From assembly GCA_046328575.1 (NCBI GenBank), contig JAXLWI010000005.1, positions 43,835-107,834 of the forward strand: a stretch of 64,000 bases of DNA, written 5' to 3'. The notes below the pieces were generated by a model, which saw only the letters and a program-made list of their open reading frames with translations, did not search any database and was not told the DNA's origin. This DNA is from JAGOBP01 sp046328575. Its GTDB lineage: Bacteria > Chloroflexota > Anaerolineae > Fen-1058. Below are positions 26,669-35,357 of the stretch, in pieces (positions within the stretch are counted from its first letter, which is position 1; the number at the start of each line of letters is the position of its first letter). The position numbers and the translations under genes were made by a program.

Positions 26669-26962
26669 ATGTTGAAAGATAGGTTCATGCAAGCTTTGCA
26701 GAGTAAGCACAAGATTCGGCTGACGTTTTATTTGGAAGCCGAACGGCAAACATTTATGCGAGTGTGCGCACCACTGGACTATGGACCGGGCAAGGTCGAT
26801 CGAGCGGATCACTTTCACGTCTGGGATTACGAGAGCACGTCGCGCGGGGGATTGTTGAGTCTTAAGCCGGAGCAGGTCCGGCGAGTGGACATCCTGGACG
26901 AAGAATTTGAGCCGTTTGAATTTATGTGGTTTATCAACCGGGACTGGGGACAGAAGTTATAG
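26669..26962 (+). CDS. Small protein of unknown function
   Basis: The 97-aa protein begins with a helix (MLKDRFMQALQSKHKIRLTF) and continues as a beta-rich, aromatic-rich domain containing CAPLDYGPG, HFHVWDYES and LSLKPEQVRRVDIL. The layout is reminiscent of WYL-like ligand-binding folds but the key WYL residues are not present, so I make no functional call. GAGGCGAACG precedes the ATG. It lies 36 bp after the SDR gene. Confidence 0.6.
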   Translation: MLKDRFMQALQSKHKIRLTFYLEAERQTFMRVCAPLDYGPGKVDRADHFHVWDYESTSRGGLLSLKPEQVRRVDILDEEFEPFEFMWFINRDWGQKL

Positions 26963-27246
26963 ACAGAGGTGATCGGTGGTTCAGAGATATCGACCCAAAA
27001 GCGATACTCTGGGTCACCCCGATCCGTATTACAGTCCTCCCGATCGTACATATACCCGTACGGAACCGCCAACGATTCATATTCGGCCCGATCACCCTCC
27101 ACTTCACCGCGAAGAGCGCCGAATGCTTCTATCGGCGTTGGGAGAGCGCTGGGTGAGGGTGCCGAGGCGAAGGCGGACTAAACACGCCTCACGCACCACG
27201 TTTCATGGTAGAATCAGCCTCGAACTTACATCGGAGTGTGTACCTC

Positions 27247-28578
27247 ATGCTTATTCGCCTCGAAAACATTGCGCAGTACGTTGGACAAACCGTCACCGTC
27301 GAAGGCTGGCTGTACGACAAGACCGACAAGGGCAAGTTGCAATTCCTGCAGGTGCGCGACGGCACCGGCATCACGCAGGCAGTGGTCTTCAAGAAAGACG
27401 TCTCGCCGGAGATGTTTGAGCAGGCCAAACACCTGACGCAAGAATCGAGCATCGTGATTACGGGCGCGGTGCGCGCCGACGATCGCGCGCCCGGCATTCC
27501 CGGCGGCTTCGAGATCGGCGTGAGCGATCTGAAGGTCATGCAAGTCGCCGCCGAATATCCCATCACACCCAAAGAGCACGGCGTCGAGTTCCTCATCGAC
27601 AACCGGCACTTGTGGCTGCGCTCCAGTCGGCAGTGGGCTATTCAGCGCGTGCGCTCCACGGCGATGCGCGCCATGCGCCAGTGGCTGGACGATTACGGCT
27701 GCATGGAAGTGTCCACGCCCATCCTCACGCCCGCCGCGGCCGAAGGCACCACCAACCTGTTCGAAGTGGACTACTTCGACGACAAGGCCTACCTCGCGCA
27801 GACGGGGCAGTTGTATAACGAAGCCAACATCTTCGCCTTTAAGGGCGTCTACTGCTTCGGGCCGACCTTCCGCGCGGAGAAGAGCAAGACGCGCCGCCAC
27901 CTCACTGAATTCTGGATGATCGAACCGGAGATTGCGTACTGCGATCTCGATCGGCTGCTCGAAATTGAAGAGCAGTTCGTCAGCCACATCGTGCAGACCT
28001 GCTTGAAGGAACGCGCCGTTGAGTTGAAATATCTCGGTCGAGACGTGAGCAAGCTGCAAAACATCGTGCCGCCGTTCCCCCGCATCCGCTATGACGACGC
28101 GGTCGAGAAGCTGCATCAACTGGAAGCCGAAGCGACCGATCCCGAGCAGAAGGCGCTGCTGCACATCGACTGGGGCATGGACTTTGGCTCACCGCACGAG
28201 ACGGCGCTGACGCAGTTGTACGATAAGCCCGTGTTCGTCGTCGGCTATCCAACCGCGGTGAAGGCCTTCTATATGGAGCCGTGGCCGGGTCGACCGGAAG
28301 TGTGCAAGAGCGCGGACTTGCTCGCGCCCGAAGGGTACGGAGAGATCATCGGCGGGTCCGAGCGTATCTCCAGCCCCGAAAAGTTAATCGAACGTCTCGA
28401 TGATCACAAACTGCCCCACGAACCGTATCAGTGGTACATCGATCTGCGCAAGTACGGCAGTGTACCGCACAGCGGCTTCGGCCTCGGCGTGGAGCGCACC
28501 GTCGGCTGGATTTGCGGCCTGGAGCACATCCGCGAGGTGAGTCCGTTCCCGCGCATGCTCAATCGTATTTACCCGTAG
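27247..28578 (+). CDS. asnS: Asparaginyl-tRNA synthetase
   Basis: The 443-aa protein has an N-terminal OB-fold anticodon-binding domain (LIRLENIAQYVGQTVTVEGW) and a class II aspartyl-type catalytic domain. Motif 2 is FGPTFRAEKSKTRRH and motif 3 is GFGLGVERTVGWICG. As I recall the Thermus AsnRS sequence, much of this protein follows it closely, for example EGTTNLFEV, GPTFRAE, APEGYGEIIGGS and GSVPHSGFGLG. It charges tRNA-Asn in the cytoplasm. CGGAG lies before the ATG at 27247. A possible -10 (TGGTAGAATC) is at 27207-27215. The last 85 nt are duplicated at 31038-31122. Confidence 0.95.
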   Translation: MLIRLENIAQYVGQTVTVEGWLYDKTDKGKLQFLQVRDGTGITQAVVFKKDVSPEMFEQAKHLTQESSIVITGAVRADDRAPGIPGGFEIGVSDLKVMQVAAEYPITPKEHGVEFLIDNRHLWLRSSRQWAIQRVRSTAMRAMRQWLDDYGCMEVSTPILTPAAAEGTTNLFEVDYFDDKAYLAQTGQLYNEANIFAFKGVYCFGPTFRAEKSKTRRHLTEFWMIEPEIAYCDLDRLLEIEEQFVSHIVQTCLKERAVELKYLGRDVSKLQNIVPPFPRIRYDDAVEKLHQLEAEATDPEQKALLHIDWGMDFGSPHETALTQLYDKPVFVVGYPTAVKAFYMEPWPGRPEVCKSADLLAPEGYGEIIGGSERISSPEKLIERLDDHKLPHEPYQWYIDLRKYGSVPHSGFGLGVERTVGWICGLEHIREVSPFPRMLNRIYP

Positions 28579-28603
28579 TCAGTCGCGTGCAACCACGACA
28601 CAG

Positions 28604-28640
28604 CAACGGCCCCACCATCGACTGGATGGTGGGGCCGTTG
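28604..28640. terminator. Bidirectional 16-bp hairpin between asnS and the M24 peptidase
   Basis: Bases 28604-28619 are perfectly complementary to 28625-28640 around a 5-nt loop. It sits between the two convergent genes and probably ends both transcripts, although T-runs on both sides are short. Confidence 0.7.
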
Positions 28641-28648
28641 TATTGACG

Positions 28649-29827
28649 TTATTCTATCCCCAGACGGTAGGGCTCACTCTGCAACGGTGTGGTTACGGTC
28701 GCGCCAGTTTCGGTGATCAATACGTTGATTTCGCTACGAACGCCGATGTAGCCCAGATAGATACCCGGTTCTACCGTCACCGCCAGCCCGGGCAACAACT
28801 GGCGCGTATCGTGTGTCTCCCAATCGTCGAGGTTGACGCTGAAACCATGCGGCGTATTCCGGCCCAGGCTGTGGCCGAGTCGATGCCGAAAGGCCGCACC
28901 ATAACCGCGCGCGGCGATCAGATCGCGCGCCGCCCGATCGACCTCCCAGCCTGCACGGACCTGCTGCGTGCTCAACAGCTGCACAGCCAGATCGCGCGCG
29001 TCGCGCACGGCCGCCCAGACTTGCCAGTATTCCGGCGTCGGCTCGCCCGCAAAACCCACCCACGTAATGTCGGCCATCGGTCGATCTTTGAAGCCTGCCC
29101 ATAGATCGATCAACACACATTGGCCTCGCTCCAAAGCCCGATCGGTTTTCGGGCTGGGCGCATAATGTCCGTCACTGGCGTGGTTGCCAAAAGCCACAAT
29201 CGGCGCGTGATCGAACTCCAACCCGATGGAGCCGAGCTGCTCTGCGATTAATTGCTGCACTTCGAGTTCCGTCACCGCCTGCCGCGCCCGCAATCGATCA
29301 TCGATCAGCTGAAAGGCCAGGTCTTTGGCGTGAATGACGCCATCCACGGCCGCAGCGTGCGCCGATCGATCGGCGGCGTCCCAGCGCAGAAAATGCTGCA
29401 GCAGATCGGCGCTGGACACCACTTCCACTCCGCAAGCGCGCACCCGTTCGACGGTCCCGGCGTCAACATAGCTCACATAGGGTACTTCGCCGTTCGGGCT
29501 GTATTCCATGGCGACGCGTTGCGCGCTGCGCAGCGTCTGCCGCAGCAGGTCATCCAATTGTTCATGGGCCGCGAACTCCTGGCGATCGACGTCGTCGGCA
29601 GGCAGCACTTGTCGCCACGTGGTCGCTTCAATACGGTGATGAATAAGGGTGGGGCGACCGTTGGCGGGCACATACAAAAACCAGCGCCGCGTTAAGATGC
29701 CCTGACCCAGATTAAGCAGTTGGGCCGGGAATGGATTCAAGCCGCGAAAATCGTACAACAACCAGCCGTCCAAACCGGCGTCACGCACAGCGGCTTGCAG
29801 TTGATTGAGTTTAGGGTCATTACTCAT
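28649..29827 (-). CDS. M24 family metallopeptidase (Xaa-Pro aminopeptidase-like)
   Basis: The 392-aa protein has a creatinase-like N-terminal domain and a C-terminal pita-bread domain. All five metal ligands are recognisable: D241 (VLIDLWAG), D253 (MADITWV), H319 (GHSLGR), E353 (TVEPGIYL) and E366 (RSEINV). It likely removes N-terminal residues before proline or cleaves a small amide. It overlaps the aminotransferase gene upstream by 4 bp (ATGA), so the two are translated together. The pairing suggests amino-acid or peptide turnover. Confidence 0.88.
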   Translation of the reverse strand: MSNDPKLNQLQAAVRDAGLDGWLLYDFRGLNPFPAQLLNLGQGILTRRWFLYVPANGRPTLIHHRIEATTWRQVLPADDVDRQEFAAHEQLDDLLRQTLRSAQRVAMEYSPNGEVPYVSYVDAGTVERVRACGVEVVSSADLLQHFLRWDAADRSAHAAAVDGVIHAKDLAFQLIDDRLRARQAVTELEVQQLIAEQLGSIGLEFDHAPIVAFGNHASDGHYAPSPKTDRALERGQCVLIDLWAGFKDRPMADITWVGFAGEPTPEYWQVWAAVRDARDLAVQLLSTQQVRAGWEVDRAARDLIAARGYGAAFRHRLGHSLGRNTPHGFSVNLDDWETHDTRQLLPGLAVTVEPGIYLGYIGVRSEINVLITETGATVTTPLQSEPYRLGIE

Positions 29828-30738
29828 CGCGTGGTGCTCCGTTCGATCTCGGCCAAATACAGGTCGCGCAGGCGGCGAGTCAGTGCGCCGGGTCCGCCGT
29901 CGCCGATCGGGCGGCCATCCACCTCCACGACGGGCGTCAGACCACCGAACGTACCAGTGACGAAGGCTTCATCCGCTGCATATACATCGACCAGCGAGAA
30001 ATCCTTTTCGAAGACGGGGATACCCTCAGCGCGGCACACGGTGATGATCTTTTTGCGCGTGATGCCGTTAAGGCAGTGCTGTCCGGTCGAAGTCCACACC
30101 TGGCCTTTGACGACGATGAAGAAGTTAGTGGCATTGCACGTGCTGACCGCGCCGTGGATGTCCAGCATCAACGCTTCATCGGCGCCCGCCTGGATGGCTT
30201 GATTCAGCGCCATGACTTCGTGCAGCTTGCTGTGGCAGTTGAGTTTGGGATCGAGCGTATCGGGCGGCGGACGGCGGATCGTCGAGGTGAACAAGCGCAC
30301 GCCGCGCTCGAACACGGCAGGATTGGCCTGCTTGTGCTCGGCGATGATCACGAGCGTCGGCTCGCCGATCGTCAAGCGTGGATCTTGCGACGGCGTTTTC
30401 TTGAGGCCGCGCGTGATCATCAGCCGCACGTGCACACCGTCGTGCATGTCGTTGGCGCGTACTGTTTGCCATAGCGCGGCCGTCAACTCGGCCCGGGTCA
30501 GGCCGATGTTGAGGGCTATGGCTTTCGCGCCCTGGTACAGCCGATCGAGATGTTCGTCCAGAAACACAAACGTGTCGTGATGCAGGCGCAGCCCTTCCCA
30601 CACACCATCGCCGATCAGAAAGCCGCTATCAAACACTGAGATTTTGGCGGCGGATCTGGGCACGAGTTCGCCGTTGACGTAGATCAGGATGTGCGCGTTG
30701 CGTTCATCAGGCATTGCTTCATGCGTTCCTCGATACAT
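29824..30738 (-). CDS. Class IV PLP aminotransferase (BCAT/D-amino-acid aminotransferase-like)
   Basis: The 304-aa fold-type IV enzyme has the family layout VFDSGFLIGDGVWEGLR. The likely PLP lysine is K165 (LDPKLNCHSK, aligned with the family's IKSLN) and the C-terminal signatures are STCNATNFF and GTFGGLTPV. It would transaminate a branched-chain or D-amino acid. GGAGG precedes the ATG. The gene heads a two-gene operon with the M24 peptidase. Which amino acid it uses is not clear from the residues. Confidence 0.88.
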   Translation of the reverse strand: MYRGTHEAMPDERNAHILIYVNGELVPRSAAKISVFDSGFLIGDGVWEGLRLHHDTFVFLDEHLDRLYQGAKAIALNIGLTRAELTAALWQTVRANDMHDGVHVRLMITRGLKKTPSQDPRLTIGEPTLVIIAEHKQANPAVFERGVRLFTSTIRRPPPDTLDPKLNCHSKLHEVMALNQAIQAGADEALMLDIHGAVSTCNATNFFIVVKGQVWTSTGQHCLNGITRKKIITVCRAEGIPVFEKDFSLVDVYAADEAFVTGTFGGLTPVVEVDGRPIGDGGPGALTRRLRDLYLAEIERSTTR

Positions 30739-30894
30739 GTTGCCTCCATAATCTAGGGTGAACCTATGCTACCACCAATCACCCCATTGAGGGCTATGGA
30801 CTGTATTAATGTGTCAAACAGAATCGCCCCGCCAGAGCAACCTGACGGGCGATCTTCAATCAACGCCTAATGGCTTTACTTGAACTGGTTGTCG

Positions 30895-31037
30895 TTAACT
30901 CCCATCGCTGGTGTCGCCTTCACCTACATTGAAGTCGGTGTTGACGTCGCTGCCCAGGCCGCCGCTGAACGAGTCCGCGCCTGTGCCGCCGGTCAGCACG
31001 GCATTGCCGTTGTTACCGTAGATCACGTCGTCGCCGG
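30895..31037 (-). pseudogene. C-terminal remnant of an RTX (hemolysin-type calcium-binding) protein
   Basis: Read on the minus strand, this segment encodes PGDDVIYGNNGN, LTGGTGADSFSGGLGSD and VNTDFNVGEGDTSDGS followed by TAA (30897-30895). The GGxGxD nonapeptide repeats define RTX calcium-binding proteins. The frame has no start and stops matching at 31037, where asnS-like DNA begins, so the gene is truncated at its 5' side. A hairpin at about 30822-30855 (ATCGCCC type, followed on the minus strand by TCTGTTT) is probably its surviving terminator. No longer functional. Confidence 0.75.
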
Positions 31038-31122
31038 GCGCACCGTCGGCTGGATTTGCGGCCTGGAACACATCCGTGAGGTGAGTCTGTTACCGCGCAT
31101 GGTGAATTGTATCTACCCCTAA
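31038..31122 (+). pseudogene. asnS: Remnant of the 3' end of asnS
   Basis: These 85 nt match the last 85 nt of asnS (28494-28578) at 75 positions by direct comparison, about 88%. The encoded residues RTVGWICGLEHIREV, then LPRMVNCIYP and a TAA, follow the intact gene. The match begins exactly where the RTX remnant ends. The open frame of 80 codons covering both (30880-31122) is a chimera of scars, not a gene. Confidence 0.85.
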
Positions 31123-31223
31123 GCGTAGCATCGCTCCTGCTGGATCGTCAGATCTAGCGGCTCGAAGCGTCTGCCGCAATTGAGGATTTGACGATCCCCT
31201 CTGAGCAGAGCCCAACAAACAAA

Positions 31224-31258
31224 CAACGCCCCGCGACCAACCCGATCGCGGGGCGTTG
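31224..31258 (-). terminator. Strong terminator of the secreted nuclease gene
   Basis: CAACGCCCCGCGA at 31224-31236 pairs perfectly (13 bp) with 31246-31258. On the minus strand the stem is followed by TTTGTTTGTTGG. Confidence 0.85.
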
Positions 31259-31275
31259 CCATTTAACGACTCAAG

Positions 31276-34200
31276 TTACTTGAACTTGAAGTTAGCGACG
31301 TGAGTCGTGCCGTCGACCAACTTCACAACCAACTGGCGGCACGTGCTAGTCCACGACTTGTCAGTCTTCCATACGTAGTGATACTGACCCGTACCTGGAT
31401 CGTACGATAGGCCGCTCGCGCCCGCGGTGTCCGTCTGCTCGATGTCGTCCAGCAGCGCGCCGTTGCCACAGGCGATCTTTGTCGACAGCGGGTAGCCTGC
31501 CGCAAAGATGTTCAGTCCCTTGTTGCCGCCGAGGCTGAACTTCACTGGAATCGCTTGACCGGCCTTGACCGAGTTGAGCGTTGGTAGGTTATCGATCGGC
31601 TGGAAGAAGCCCGTCCAGTTGAAGATCACCGCATGCGTGGTCGAGTTTGATCCCGTGCCACCGTCCTTGTCGGTAACGCTGACGCTGACTGTGTACGATC
31701 CAAACGTCACATAGGTGTGCGCCGGGCCGGTGCAGGTGTTGCCACTCACGCTGCCCGCTAAGTTCCCCGAACCATCACCGTAATTGACGGTGCACGTGAA
31801 CGGCGCATCGCTCACGCCTGGATCGCTGAAAGTGGCGCTGGCGACGACGCTGGTTCCTTCGGTTGAAGGCTCAGGTGCAACTGTCGGCGGGTTCACTGTC
31901 GGCGCGACGTTGTTGACCGTGACCGTCGCGGTATCATCGGCAAATAGCCCCAACGGATCAGTCGCTCTCACTTTGACGGTGTAACTGCTTGGCCCGTCGA
32001 GCACTGCCGCATCGAATGTCACACTCTGCCCGCTGGTCTCGAACGAACCGTTGTTGTCGAGATCCCAAGCATAGGTGAGCGTATCACCATTGGGATCGGA
32101 GCCACTGGCGCTGACGATGACCGCACTACCTTCGTTGACAGCATACGGCCCGCCCGCATCCACCGTCGGCGGCGCGTTGGGCGTCAGGCCGATAACGACC
32201 GGATCATGATCGGACGTGCGATAGGCGTTGGGCTCGTACAGTGCATCCTGCGCGGCGGGTTTGAAAGACGTATCGTAATCCAGCACATCAGGCTCATCCG
32301 AGTTGATGTGCCAATCTTCAGCGCCGACAATCTGTGGCAGCAGACTCGCATTGGCCAGCGCGTGATCGAGGTATCCAGCCTGGCCGTCGAAAGTATACGA
32401 GTAAGCATAGACGCCCTGATAGTAGGCGATCAGGTTGGTGAAATCGTCGCTTGTGCCGACGGTATCATCGGATCCGGCCTGAATCTCTTTGAGCGTATCC
32501 TCTTTAGCGTAGGAGTTCAGATCGCCCATGATGATGAAATCAGGATCGCCACTGCCGGTTGGATCGGTGGCTAGCCAATCGACCAGAGCTTTGGCCGCAG
32601 CGCGGCGAGTCTGACTGCAATTGCCCTGACCATCGCCGAGATCTGGATCGCCAACATCAACACAATCGGAGCCTTTGGACTTGAGGTGATTGATGACCAT
32701 CGTGAAGCGCGCGCCAGTGGCATTGATTTCAAAGGTCTGCGCCAACGATGGGCGGCTCTTGGTATCGATGAAGCGCGGATCGACGGCTGAGGTTAGCAGT
32801 TGGTATGAACCGATCGGCGTAACTACCGCCGGACGATAGATCATACCCACCTTGATTGCGTCGGTACCGATCGTGCCGGTGTTGATGTAGGCATAGCCCG
32901 ATAGACCAGACACGATGCTGTCCAGTGGCTCAACTCCGGTGGAATTCTCTAGTTCGTTCAAGCCGATGATGTCGGCATTGAGGCCGGTCAGTGCGGCGAG
33001 CAGTTTGGTGCGCTGGCGAGTGAACTCGTCGGGCTGATCACTATCCCAGCCGCGGCATTCCACGTTGTTGAGCGGACCGCACTTGTTGTCCAACGGATCA
33101 CCGGTAGGGTAATCGGCCGTGACAAAGAAGTTGAGGGTGTTCATTGCCGCTACGTGGATCGTGCCGCCAAGTGGCGCTGGTGCGGTCGGGCGCGGATTCA
33201 CAGCGATGTAGTCAGCCGGGCCGGTCGGATAGATCCGATAGAGGCTGAAGTCGTAGCCGAGCACGCCGACGGTGTTTTGCACCGTGTCGCCGCCTCGGAA
33301 GAGATTGCTCAAAGAGAACGGCAGGCCGTTCGGGTGGCGCAGCACGCTCGGGTTTTGAGCGCTGTTCGCATCATCCAGTGTAATGCGGCTCAGGCTGTTG
33401 GCTAACGTGCGGGCATTGGCTGGTGCGCCGGGTTCGTCGATGGCTGTCCCAGTAAAGGGGCGAACCTCGCCCGCCAGCGGCTGGGCCAGCACCATTTCGC
33501 CGAAGCGATCATAGTTGAAGTATTCGGCTATCACCAACGGTTGCGGGAAGCGCACGTACATGCCCTCATAGCGCTCTGGGAAATCGGCATCGGCAAAGGG
33601 CAAAGTCACATCGGTCGCCGTCACGGAGCCAGTGCCGCACTGCACGATATTGGCGGCGGGTACTGCCGAGGTGTTGCTGTTCGAACCGTTGAGGGTGGTC
33701 TGGTTGAAGCGTTCGCGGGCGTAACCGGTGACCCGCACGACTTGGCCCGCGCTGACTAGATTAGAATTGCCAGTGTAGACGAAGATACCGTCGGATGTCG
33801 TTGCATCGCCGTCGCCGGTCAAGTCTTGGAGGAAGAAGCCAGAGTTGCTGGCGTTTCCTTCAAAGTCGCCCACGACAACGCCCTTGGTGGTGACATTGCC
33901 CGTAATCGCTGCGCTAAGGCCGCTGCCTTGAATTTGATAGATGGGCGTATAGGCTGTCGCGCAGACATCATAGGGCGAGAAGCCAACCACGAAATTCGCG
34001 ACCATATTATCCGGTGGATCGTTCCCATCCTGATCGCTGACCTGATTGGCCAGTACGGTCAGAGTACAAGTTTCGCCGTGAACGAGCGAGACGCTGGGGT
34101 CAAGCGTGAACGTCGTCGGTCCACCGCTGGAAGTGGTTGCTACATTTCCACTCGTTGAACAGACCAGCGTAAACCATGAAGACGTCACATTGACCGGTTC

Positions 34201-34974
34201 GCTAAAGCTGACTGAGAGATTAGCGTTGATGGGGAAGTCGGTGGCGCCGTTGACCGGGAAAGTGCCGGCAACTTCGGGCGCGGTATCTGGAGCCACGCAG
34301 AGATTCAATGCAGTCGAAGTATTGCGTGGAGTTGGAGCGCTGGCCGCAAAATCAGAAGCATTGTTATCCGTTTCCGTACAACCGTTGGTCAGGCGCAAGA
34401 CCGCGGTGGAGTTGGTCGTCGTAGGCGCGGCCGCCGTTTCATAAAAATTTGCGCCGTCCCACCCAACCAGGTCTTTAATCAGGGCCAGTTGTGCGGGAGA
34501 ACATGGGGTGGAGCCGCCATTGCATCCAAGCCCCGCGGACGACGTGACTAATGCAACTTTGCCGCCCGTCCCACTCATATTGATGGGCGTTGAGTCAGTA
34601 ACATCCGGTGTGGGCAAAGCCGCGATAACAGCCGATCCCGCTGCTTCCTGAATCAGGAGATACTGACCCGGAGCTAGTGAACCTGACAAAGGCGTAATGA
34701 GATTAGTTGCCGAACCAAAGTTGCCTGTGCCTGAAGCACTTGTATATTGGATTGACCAACCAGCCAATGAAACAGTCGTCGTACCGCGGTTGAACAACTC
34801 TACAAAGTCGTTGGTATAGACACCACCGCTATTGCCACCGCCACCATATACCTGGCTAATGACGATATCGGCCGATAGAGCTTGCGCGACCTGGGCCGGA
34901 ACAGCGATCGGCACCAGGCTCCAAATCAACGCGACGATCACGAGCAGACTGAACACATGGTGTTTCGATGACAT
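31276..34974 (-). CDS. Large secreted endonuclease/exonuclease/phosphatase-family protein with LTD, PKD and PxKF domains
   Basis: The 1232-aa protein starts with a signal peptide (1-32). It carries a lamin-tail-like domain (DIVISQVYGGGGNSG), an SbsA-type Ig-like domain (about 240-330), a beta-rich domain and an ExeM/NucH-like EEP nuclease (about 600-925). The nuclease has GLNELENS, INHLKSKG, GDLNSYA and SDHDPVV. Two PKD-like domains follow (about 940-1120), then a C-terminal PxKF-type domain (IPVKFSLGGNKGLNIFAAGYP in part). It probably degrades extracellular DNA. The ATG at 34974 is chosen over upstream starts because AAAGGA precedes it and the signal peptide begins there. Confidence 0.88.
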   Translation of the reverse strand: MSSKHHVFSLLVIVALIWSLVPIAVPAQVAQALSADIVISQVYGGGGNSGGVYTNDFVELFNRGTTTVSLAGWSIQYTSASGTGNFGSATNLITPLSGSLAPGQYLLIQEAAGSAVIAALPTPDVTDSTPINMSGTGGKVALVTSSAGLGCNGGSTPCSPAQLALIKDLVGWDGANFYETAAAPTTTNSTAVLRLTNGCTETDNNASDFAASAPTPRNTSTALNLCVAPDTAPEVAGTFPVNGATDFPINANLSVSFSEPVNVTSSWFTLVCSTSGNVATTSSGGPTTFTLDPSVSLVHGETCTLTVLANQVSDQDGNDPPDNMVANFVVGFSPYDVCATAYTPIYQIQGSGLSAAITGNVTTKGVVVGDFEGNASNSGFFLQDLTGDGDATTSDGIFVYTGNSNLVSAGQVVRVTGYARERFNQTTLNGSNSNTSAVPAANIVQCGTGSVTATDVTLPFADADFPERYEGMYVRFPQPLVIAEYFNYDRFGEMVLAQPLAGEVRPFTGTAIDEPGAPANARTLANSLSRITLDDANSAQNPSVLRHPNGLPFSLSNLFRGGDTVQNTVGVLGYDFSLYRIYPTGPADYIAVNPRPTAPAPLGGTIHVAAMNTLNFFVTADYPTGDPLDNKCGPLNNVECRGWDSDQPDEFTRQRTKLLAALTGLNADIIGLNELENSTGVEPLDSIVSGLSGYAYINTGTIGTDAIKVGMIYRPAVVTPIGSYQLLTSAVDPRFIDTKSRPSLAQTFEINATGARFTMVINHLKSKGSDCVDVGDPDLGDGQGNCSQTRRAAAKALVDWLATDPTGSGDPDFIIMGDLNSYAKEDTLKEIQAGSDDTVGTSDDFTNLIAYYQGVYAYSYTFDGQAGYLDHALANASLLPQIVGAEDWHINSDEPDVLDYDTSFKPAAQDALYEPNAYRTSDHDPVVIGLTPNAPPTVDAGGPYAVNEGSAVIVSASGSDPNGDTLTYAWDLDNNGSFETSGQSVTFDAAVLDGPSSYTVKVRATDPLGLFADDTATVTVNNVAPTVNPPTVAPEPSTEGTSVVASATFSDPGVSDAPFTCTVNYGDGSGNLAGSVSGNTCTGPAHTYVTFGSYTVSVSVTDKDGGTGSNSTTHAVIFNWTGFFQPIDNLPTLNSVKAGQAIPVKFSLGGNKGLNIFAAGYPLSTKIACGNGALLDDIEQTDTAGASGLSYDPGTGQYHYVWKTDKSWTSTCRQLVVKLVDGTTHVANFKFK

Positions 34975-35209
34975 CGTGACAAATTCCTTTCCTATTGGAT
35001 GTGGGGTGGGTTGCCATGAGGCCGACATGAAATCTTAAGAATGAGTTCATGGCTAGAAGGGGCGAATTCAGAGTATCATACCCCGTTACGGCAAGTCAAT
35101 CGATTTCCGGTATGAGGTTTGTCTAATTTGTATGTTTTGCGACTTTGCTTCACAAATTACAGCGAAAGAACGGCGTCATTTTGTAACCTAATCGTAAGCC
35201 AGGCGGGGG

Positions 35210-35237
35210 TTGAGTTTCCACAAATCGGTCTTATACT
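35210..35237 (+). promoter_or_regulatory. Sigma70-type promoter for the Asp-box repeat gene
   Basis: TTGAGT at 35210-35215 and TATACT at 35232-35237 are 16 bp apart. Transcription from about 35244 would give a leader of 114 nt. Confidence 0.6.
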
Positions 35238-35298
35238 AAAAGCAACAACTTCAAATGTTCGGCCAGGGTACGGGAGGTCTGCTGGGTCGGTCGATTGT

Positions 35299-35329
35299 CC
35301 ACCCGCCAGCGATGGTGTGTGGGCTTTTT
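35299..35329 (+). promoter_or_regulatory. Terminator-like hairpin in the leader of the Asp-box repeat gene
   Basis: CCACCCGCCA at 35299-35308 can pair with TGGTGTGTGG at 35313-35322 (one mismatch and one G-T wobble) around a GCGA loop, followed by GCTTTTT. It lies between the promoter and the ATG at 35358, so it could act as an attenuator. Confidence 0.45.
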
Positions 35330-35357
35330 GATCTATAGTGATAAGGAGAAGTGGCCG

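Larger units (their letters stand above)
34975..35357. other. Divergent intergenic region
   Basis: This 383-bp gap separates the nuclease (minus) and the Asp-box protein (plus). It is AT-richer than its surroundings. On the minus strand TTGACT near 35095 with GATACT 16 bp on may serve the nuclease gene. On the plus strand it holds the promoter and leader hairpin listed separately. No gene is seen in it. Confidence 0.5.

Noticed and set aside
26963..27246. Short open frames between the 97-aa gene and asnS
   Set aside because: They have no ribosome binding site, overlap each other in different frames and show no domain. The region looks like leader and non-coding DNA of asnS.
27226..28164. 312-aa open frame opposite asnS
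   Set aside because: Shadow of asnS caused by base composition.
30880..31122. 80-codon plus-strand frame ending in an AsnRS-like sequence
   Set aside because: It is a fusion of two scars, antisense RTX DNA and a 3' fragment of asnS, without a start signal. It is treated as two pseudogene pieces.
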